Origin: Siphonodentalium dalli
Lineage: Eukaryota; Mollusca; Scaphopoda; Gadilida; Siphonodentaliidae
Length of the DNA stretch: 64,000 nucleotides
Assembly: GCA_032622095.1 (NCBI GenBank)
Contig: CP136062.1
Coordinates: 197,047,887 to 197,111,886, forward strand
Direction of reading: 5' to 3'
Both the position numbers and the translations under genes were made by a program. The notes under the pieces were generated by a model. It saw nothing but the letters and a program-made list of their open reading frames with translations. It was not told where the DNA came from and did no database searches. Positions 57,359-64,000 of this stretch are shown in pieces (the first letter of the stretch is position 1; every line of letters begins with the position of its first letter).

Positions 57359-57635
57359 AGGTACACAATCCGATCAGACGCTCCTAAATTACTATAGCTT
57401 TGGCTTCGGGGGTAAAACATATTATTATTCGAGTCGAGGAACCCACCCATCAAAGCTCAGGGTGGTTAGATATCGATTTTTGAACTTTGCTATTTATATT
57501 GTTTGTGGACCAGAAGCAGATGGTCAAACGGACGGAGATGCGGATGAAGATGGATAACTCTAAAATAAAGTGGCAATAATACCCCCGAAGCCAAAGTAAT
57601 AGTAATTTAGGAGCATCTGATCGGATTGAGTACCT
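57359..57635. mobile_element. TTAA-flanked MITE, family C copy 5, internally deleted
   Basis: 277 bp between TTAA at 57355-57358 and 57636-57639. Both terminal repeats are present (AGGTACACAATCCGATCAGA and its inverse), but much of the centre is missing. The left-end phrase TCCTAAATTACTAT also reappears inverted near the right end (ATAGTAATTTAGGA), making the copy more symmetric. Confidence 0.85.
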
Positions 57636-57639
57636 TTAA

Positions 57640-59110
57640 ATGTTGAATTGAAGTTGAAAATTTGAAGTTAGAATTGGAATATTGGATTATAATTATGACC
57701 CTTTTTACCCTCCATATTCATGTGCTCTGAAAAATACTTTGCCATGCATGGTCACAGGCACTTTCCAGTTATTCTCACAGAAGTAAAATAAACGCTCCTT
57801 ATTTCTACGATATCAGGAATAGACGTTCTATTCGTTCTGTTCCATGCCATGCACATAGCTGTCTTTTGTTTTTGGGGCTAAAAAATCGTGCTCAATTTGT
57901 ATTTTATATGACGTCGATGCGTTTTTCTGGGACATATAATGCTCGTAGAAACACTGTGTAGGAACTGTTACATCGGCAGTCGTTCTATCGCCGGTTTGTG
58001 ATGGTTCTTGACTGATTTGTGACGGTTCCTTATAATCGACATTATACATTTTCGCGACTTTTTAACAGTTAAAACGCAATTCTGGAACCATCTAGCTGAT
58101 AATTCGATTAATTTTTCCATTCCCCTCGCAATCGGTGGCCACAACGAGCGTAATAATAACGCAAATTCCTTTGCGCGAGTCATAACAACGACGAAAACCG
58201 CGAATTTTGATATTTGTTTGGGTTCTCTCCCTATTTAATCGGTTTTATACGGATAATACTATGGCTAATATTTGGCAGGATAATGGTTGAAACTGACCAT
58301 GTCGTAAAATTAACTAAGATAAACACAATAAAATATGCATTAAGTTGAAATTTACACCTCTTCTCATCAATTTCTATGAATAACAATGCCTTCCTATGAT
58401 TATTAAATAAGCTGTGTTACACCTATCAAAATTCACCAAGTCGCCAGATAGTTTAAAACGCGTTTTGCAGGTCCAACATTTCCATGAGTCAATAGCCGGC
58501 TAACTATAATGGAATTTCATAGCGCTGGACTTCGGAAAGCGTGAGCGTAGACGGGATATATAGAGTTATCTGTCTTGTATTTTATGTTGTCTATTTTCGT
58601 AGAACCATTTTAATCAGCAAAGAGCCAAAACAAATAAGACGTTAAATGTTCGTTGATACCCATACATTGTTCTGATTACGCAATTTATGAAGTTTATGTT
58701 GGGCATCCACTTGATGTATGCTGATTATATAGGCTATGTGCTAGCATTCGTCATTTCTTCATCGCACTTGATCTGCTGTTCAGGATAATCTGACCGGCAA
58801 TCACTCAGTGTTTGTTCTAACTTCTACGCCTGTAGACAGTGAAGCCATGCTATCTTTGGTAATATTAAATAAAATAAAAATTGGATGAAGTGAAAGCAAA
58901 AATTATTTGGTCACACGCCTTTGACTTACTATAGCAGTCGCCCCGAACATGCAAGATCACCCCGGGGCAACTGGTCTTCGGAATGAGTAGTCACGCATCC
59001 TCAGGAATATTTCGGAATGTAAATACAGGTACCAACCTTTAAAAGTAACTCAATCAGCCAATGGAAGTTTTACAAAATCATGTGACTATTGGTCAAAAGA
59101 GTACAAGTGT
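57640..59110. other. No gene recognised
   Basis: AT-rich, short ORFs only. AAATAAACGCTCCTTATTT near 57786 resembles the AATAAAGAGCG motif of the giant element, with one extra base difference. Confidence 0.4.
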
Positions 59111-59200
59111 AGTCGGGCCCACGTGAAGTCGACCCAATATGAAGATGACCCAATATGAAGACGACCCGACGCGAAGTCAACCTGAGAGAAGTCAGCCCCG
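59111..59200. repeat. 16-bp minisatellite, about five units
   Basis: GAAG(T/A)(C/T)GACCCAATAT-type units start at 59125, 59141, 59157 and 59173, an exact 16-bp period. Confidence 0.85.
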
Positions 59201-59976
59201 ATTATTACATAGGAATTGAATATTGTTAATATTATTTTAAATGAGCGTGGCGGACAATTACACTTTAAACGAACACATTATTATTACATTGTGTGTATTG
59301 TAAAATCAAACTAAGGAACAATTTCAACATATTGTTGGTGCGAAATTTCCAACCAATCTAGTGTAAGGTATGAAATTTGTAACTGTTGAAAAATGTGACC
59401 TCAGTTGGGGACAGACAACAATTAAGCTCCCTCCCTGTCCCAGCCCACCCCTCACCACCACCTATATCCCCCGGCGACGCCGTAACATATCAATGATTCA
59501 GTTGAACGTGATTTCAATAGATTTGTTCATGTCTGGGCGACAAACATGCGTAAATGTCCCCTAGGCGGGACTTACGAGGAAGAAATATATTGGTGCTGGC
59601 ATCGAAACATTGTCCCACCTGGATCTTTCAATCATGGCCCTGTATTAATTAAATAAATAAATCTCATAATCTCCTGAAAACCACCATGTTGCTTTAATAA
59701 CAGCAGCCAAACGTGAACAAATGCGATTTTGTGGGAGAACGTATTATATTCAAATGGTCGCTTCTCTGTGTATACACATATCACAACAAAAGTAGTTTGA
59801 TCAGGCTTATCTGCAACGGTCTCTACATTCCATTATGGTTAGTCAACATAAACGTATTCCATTGAAGCAATAGCAGTTTAACGCGCGTAGAATTTTCTGT
59901 ATGTCGATGCCAACGCTACGCGGGTCAGACCACTGCCATCACGTACATAATGTAAGGAAATCTTTAATTTGTTTTA
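59201..59976. other. No gene recognised; TTGGAAA-type repeat fragment
   Basis: AATTTCAACATATTGTTGGT and GCGAAATTTCCAACC near 59320-59360 match the repeat family at 61-62 kb. Confidence 0.4.
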
Positions 59977-59980
59977 TTAA

Positions 59981-60426
59981 AGGTACTCAATCCGATCAGA
60001 CGCTCCTAAATTACTATTTCGGGGGTAAAAAATATTTGATTCGAGTCGAGGAACCCACCCATCAAAGCTCAGAGTGATCTGATATCGATTTTTGAAGTTT
60101 GTCATTTCAAGATATGTGTAATAATATGTGACCCAGAAACACGTTGTCAAACGGAGTGTCTCGGACAAAATTGCCCATGGAGACGAATAACTCTAAAATC
60201 AAGTGGCAATACGGTCAAATTTCGTGATACTTTAGTGATAATACGGCCATATTTGTTGAACAAAATGTTGATAAATAACAAGTTTTTGGAAATTTGATAC
60301 CATAGTTGACAGTGGTTAGCATTATTGTGTTGCAATAAATCGATTCTGATAAATGAAGCGTATTTTGAAGAAATGTTGTTGTTGTATTTTGATGTTATGG
60401 GGACCGTTTGATCGCATTGAGTACTT
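59981..60426. mobile_element. TTAA-flanked MITE, family C copy 6
   Basis: Left TTAA at 59977-59980, left end AGGTACTCAATCCGATCAGA. The right end ATCGCATTGAGTACTT is followed by TTAC, a mutated TTAA. It contains the GTTGTTGTT run near the right end, as in copy 1. Confidence 0.83.
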
Positions 60427-60644
60427 TTACAGACTTTGTCGGTTACAAATCAAAATGCTTTATTCTGAGAAACTAAACCTTCCATTTCAAATCGGAAATC
60501 GGCCGGATCAGAACAAATTAGTCCGTAGTAGCGCGAAATAGTCCGCCATACAAATCATACTACGCCAACAGTAATTACAAACATGTTTCTGAAATGAGCT
60601 TGGCCCACGAATATGGGAGGCCAAATTCACCTTTAATAATTATT

Positions 60645-60770
60645 TGGGCTTAAGCGCAAATGATTGCGCTTAAGCGCAAATAATTACGCTTAAGCGCAAT
60701 TAATTGCGCTTAAGCGTAATTATATTGGCTTAAGCGCAATCAATTGCGATTAAGCGCAATTCATGGTTAT
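60645..60770. repeat. Self-complementary minisatellite of GCTTAAGCGCAA units
   Basis: Six or seven TTAAGCGCAA or its complement TTGCGCTTAA, alternating so that each 20-22-bp unit is itself a palindrome. The whole tract can fold in several registers. Confidence 0.85.
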
Positions 60771-60981
60771 ATGTAACTAAACACCCCTGGTGAATAAATA
60801 GGTTTATCCATAACTTATCCTTAACTCCTATTGACATATCACCTCTTGTTTTCATTGTTTGGATGGGTAGGGAGCTAGCCCAACTTCTTTGTCAAAATGG
60901 CTGACTCGCAATAGTATTACCTTCTGTTTTAGTCGGGGCGACTCGTGATAGCATTATATTATCTTCTGTATTAGTTGGGCT

Positions 60982-62121
60982 CAGGGATGTGGCTAGAGGG
61001 TCTCCGTTGTGGGGTGTCCACCTTGGGAAATTCCAACTGCACCCCCATTGAGTCGGAATCACACCAACACAACTTTTTGCATAATTCCATTTGCACCCCC
61101 CCCCTTGAATCAGAATCACAGACCAAACACAAGTTTTGCATAATTCCATGTGCACCCCCTTGCACATCAGTCCTCAGGCCTAATATCCTATGTATTCATA
61201 AACTATGTTGTTCTATATGCCCGGTATAAGAAAATTCAGATACATTAACCTGAGAATTGCATAAACCCTAACATCTAGTAGCCTACTCCAGACAAATGCA
61301 CACGGCTACGGGTAAGACACCAGGACATTGTGTCCGTCTATGTTTGTTCAGCCCGGTGTGAGAAAATTTGGAAAACTATACAAGAAAATCGCAAATCCTA
61401 GCATCTAGACTGGCCTCAACTGAAGCTTCCCTAGTGTTGGAAATTTCAAACCTCATACTCCCTCTTAGGTTGGAAAATCCTCCAACCGATGACCATTTCA
61501 GTCCACAAGTTTGACCGAATGTACTAAACTATTGTTTTGTTAAACTAATTAGCAGTTTTGTATTGGTCACGGGGGAGGGACAGTGACACACCGGGCCGAC
61601 CATGGTTCGGCCCGGTGTTCGAAAAATTTTAAATCTGAACAAGAAAATCGCAAAATCCTGGCATCTAGACTAGCCTCAAGTCTTCTTAGAGTTGGAAATT
61701 TCAAACCTGACGCCCACCCACTTAGGTTGGAAAATTTACAAATGATGACAATTCCAATGACAATGTTGACCAAATGTATGACAATATTGTTTTCTTAAAT
61801 TTAGTAGCAATTTTGACTAGCCACGGGGGAGGACAAGGACACAAGCTTTTCCAAGTGTTGGAAATTTCCAACCTGTCACCCCCCTAAGGTTGGAAAATTT
61901 CCAACTGATGACCATTTCAGTCCAAAAAAAAATAGGAAAATATGCAAATATTGGTCCAAAAACAATTAATTCCCCCCAATAAATTGTTTGAAAATCAAAC
62001 GACAAGAACATTTTCAACCCATTGTTGGTGTGAAATGAAATTTCCAACTGTTGAAAATTTTGACTAAAGTTGGGGGGGGGGGGGGTGAGACACCCCCACA
62101 CCCCCTCTAGCCACATCCCTG
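60982..62121. mobile_element. 1.1-kb inverted-repeat element with CAGGGATG ends
   Basis: CAGGGATGTGGCTAGAGGG at the left and its exact complement at the right form 19-bp terminal repeats. GCT flanks both sides (3 bp, possibly by chance). The interior has three or more degenerate repeats with GTTGGAAATTTC(A)AACC and GAAAATCGCAAA(A)TCC, and C or G homopolymers. CAGGG ends are common in hAT elements, but those make 8-bp duplications, so the class is open. Related pieces lie at 13.3, 39.5, 41.2-42.0 and 59.3 kb. Confidence 0.7.
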
Positions 62122-62192
62122 GCTAAACCCACTAACAACTTCAACTTGTAAGAAATGTTCTCGTTTGTGTACTTATGTTGAATAAGCTCGTA

Positions 62193-62307
62193 TCGACTGG
62201 ATGTGTCAGAAGCTAGATACGAAAACGTGAGTATAAACGATACATGTAAATCGACTGGATGTGTCAGAAGCTAGATACGAAAACGTGATTATAAACGATA
62301 CATGTAA
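62193..62307. repeat. Two tandem copies of a 58-bp unit
   Basis: TCGACTGGATGTGTCAGAAG starts at 62193 and again at 62251. The copies differ at about one position. Confidence 0.92.
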
Positions 62308-63882
62308 CACGCGGTGACATATATTGTTATGGAATTTCCATGGAATTTCCTATTCCAAAAATAGACACCAGCACGTGATGACAGTGGTCTATCCAGCGTA
62401 GCGAGGAGACATGCAGAACTCTGTAGGGCAGTTTGATGCCAACCATTCATCATTTAATGCAATGTGAGTTAATGACAAATCGGCCAATGAACGACTAGCA
62501 GAGTTATCATCGATGACCGGTGTTATCTCCCCTGACTAGTAGGTATACCGAGCTCTCATTTAAGAAAACTTCAACAAAGCGACGTTTTATCAAAAACTGC
62601 AGCATGATCTTATTGTGTTATTTGTCTATATTTATATAATAAAACGACCTACATAGGTATATTTTATAAAGTTACAACGATTAGAGCTATATTTGCTAGT
62701 TTTTTCACTTTATACATGTTTATACGGGGAATACATAGTTCCACGCCGATAAAGACTTCGACACAATATAATATTTTAGACCTAAAAGAAAAATATATAA
62801 TAGACGGCAATGACTGAAAATAATACTCGTAGTTTATACTCCATATTTAGCAAATCTTTGACATGTAAGTCAAATGCTACGTATTCCCCTGACAAGGTAT
62901 CCCGGTTCGTGAACGTGGCCTCAGTCGGGATTGTATGTAAGTTACGTATGAAAGCTGGTATGTCTGTAGAGAGCGCAAGACAGAGCGATAGGCGTGTGTC
63001 TGCATATTAATGCATTCTTTAGATGTAACTTGTATTAGCTATGTATACGTATGTTCAAATGTTATTCAATAAAAAGAAGAAAAAAAGTAAAAAGAAAAAA
63101 AGAAAAACAGAAAGTGGAGATGTGGAGCTTGCCCTAAAAAATATTCCTGTATTCGTAAACCAAAGTAAGAGACTGCTTCAGACTTCAATCAATCGGACCT
63201 GAATCCCTCGGGGATTTCTTCTTGTCCCGTCAATTCCAGTGCAGTAGCGGAGGATGGCAGAATTGCCGCATAGGACTGGGAATACGACGTAAGATAGACT
63301 AATTAATCCTTTCATATCCTGGACATAAGACACGTTGATCCCCTGTGACTCCGAGTATATCCTTCCGTGTTCTTGCGTTATGGCTATCAGCTATCCGTGT
63401 GTGGATCTATCGGATTCGCAATCTTCTTCGATGGCAATTTTATTCACTCCATGTACGTCACAGTGGATATTGACCTCCGCGCATCCGCCATCAACTAGCT
63501 ACCAAATGTATCCCCCCAGAGCCCACGAGACTACGCTGATTGTTTTGTGCCATCCCGGCAATTAGCGATTTGTCCCATTGAAATCCCTGTCGTATCCCGT
63601 TTTATTTCGCCCACCATACACGGAAACTGGCCTGGAACTCATTCGTTCCAATAACGTACATAATCACGAGACGCTTCCCATGTTCGTCTTATAAGGGTGT
63701 CACCCTCTGAATCCTGAATACCGGTTGACAATTTAACAGAGACGGTGAATACAGAATGCCAGTTAACAGCGGGGATTAAGTACTGAATACAACTTAATAA
63801 AATTTCTCAATAGTAATATGCAAAACTGTACCACATTAAGAGAACAAGTTGCAATAGCTACATATTACACAGTTCTGGTTAA
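62308..63882. other. No gene recognised with confidence
   Basis: A 66-codon ATG ORF at 62810-63010 ends 58 bp before an AATAAA (about 63068) followed by an A-rich stretch. It could be a small gene or the last exon of one, but the product has no recognised feature. Sequence from 63180 on has fewer AT runs than elsewhere. Confidence 0.35.
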
Positions 63883-63886
63883 TTAA

Positions 63887-64000
63887 CCCTTTACCCAACA
63901 GAACGGCCCTGTGCCAATGCATTCTCTTATATATGCGAGTTGGCCATAGGTCGCCTCGCATATATAAGAGAATACATTGGCTTAACACATTAAAAATTAT
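63887..64000. mobile_element. Family A MITE copy 5, cut by the window end
   Basis: TTAA at 63883-63886, then CCCTTTACCCAACAGAACGG and the first palindromic block, with GTTGGCC in place of GTCGACC. The rest lies beyond the window. Confidence 0.88.

Overview
This window looks like non-coding, repeat-rich DNA from an animal genome, most likely an invertebrate. It is AT-rich, has no operon-like gene packing, and holds many non-LTR retrotransposon remnants, a tRNA-derived SINE-like element, microsatellites and a large set of short inverted-repeat (MITE-like) transposons, many flanked by TTAA. I could not fix the phylum from the sequence. I recognise no intact conserved host gene. Almost everything that can be supported is mobile DNA, its remains, or sequence carried by it.

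Layout. 0-1 kb: broken reverse transcriptase on the minus strand. 1.7-9.5 kb: minisatellite, then MITEs of several families (A: 392 bp, TTAA-flanked, with double palindromes; B: same palindromic core, different ends; C: TTAA-flanked with AGGTACTC ends; D: 368 bp, TTAA-flanked), then a decayed reverse transcriptase C-terminus. 10.0-12.3 kb: inverted-repeat element filled with tandem repeats. 14.0-16.6 kb: an element with about 440-bp terminal inverted repeats, a 5-bp target duplication and one long ORF (287 codons plus a frameshifted tail). 17.7-21.7 kb: nested MITEs, a large AG microsatellite and a second D copy.

21.80-36.95 kb is the main find. It is a single 15,145-bp inverted-repeat element. 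Two 6,728-bp arms face each other with no offset (paired positions sum to 58,752) around a 1,689-bp pyrimidine-rich spacer. It has AG...CT ends and a 6-bp flanking duplication (GCGGTG). Each arm carries an outward-reading intronless 192-codon gene with TATA, CCAAT-type and polyadenylation signals, an exon-like 68-codon ORF behind a splice acceptor, an array of about 320-330-bp modules with fixed spacing between promoter-like and polyA-like motifs, and a canonical heat-shock element near the outer end. Its size, 6-bp duplication and AG ends recall Polinton/Maverick elements, but none of their hallmark genes was recognised, and the giant arms are not typical of them.

37-49 kb: a 470-bp palindrome, a broken non-LTR reverse transcriptase, an inverted pair of minisatellites around a SINE-like element, a 658-bp tandem duplication, a 2.2-kb inverted-repeat element and another reverse transcriptase C-terminus with its Cys/His motif. 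50-52 kb: three family A copies in 2 kb. 52.6-56.3 kb: a 3.8-kb foldback element whose two arms both carry what looks like a captured last exon with stop codon and polyA signal. 57-64 kb: more family C, minisatellites, a 1.1-kb element with CAGGG...CCCTG ends, and a family A copy cut by the window end.

The elements do not form a pathway. Repeated use of TTAA targets suggests TTAA-specific transposases act or acted in this genome, and nested insertions give a relative order of events. All homology statements rest on reading motifs by eye; no search was run.
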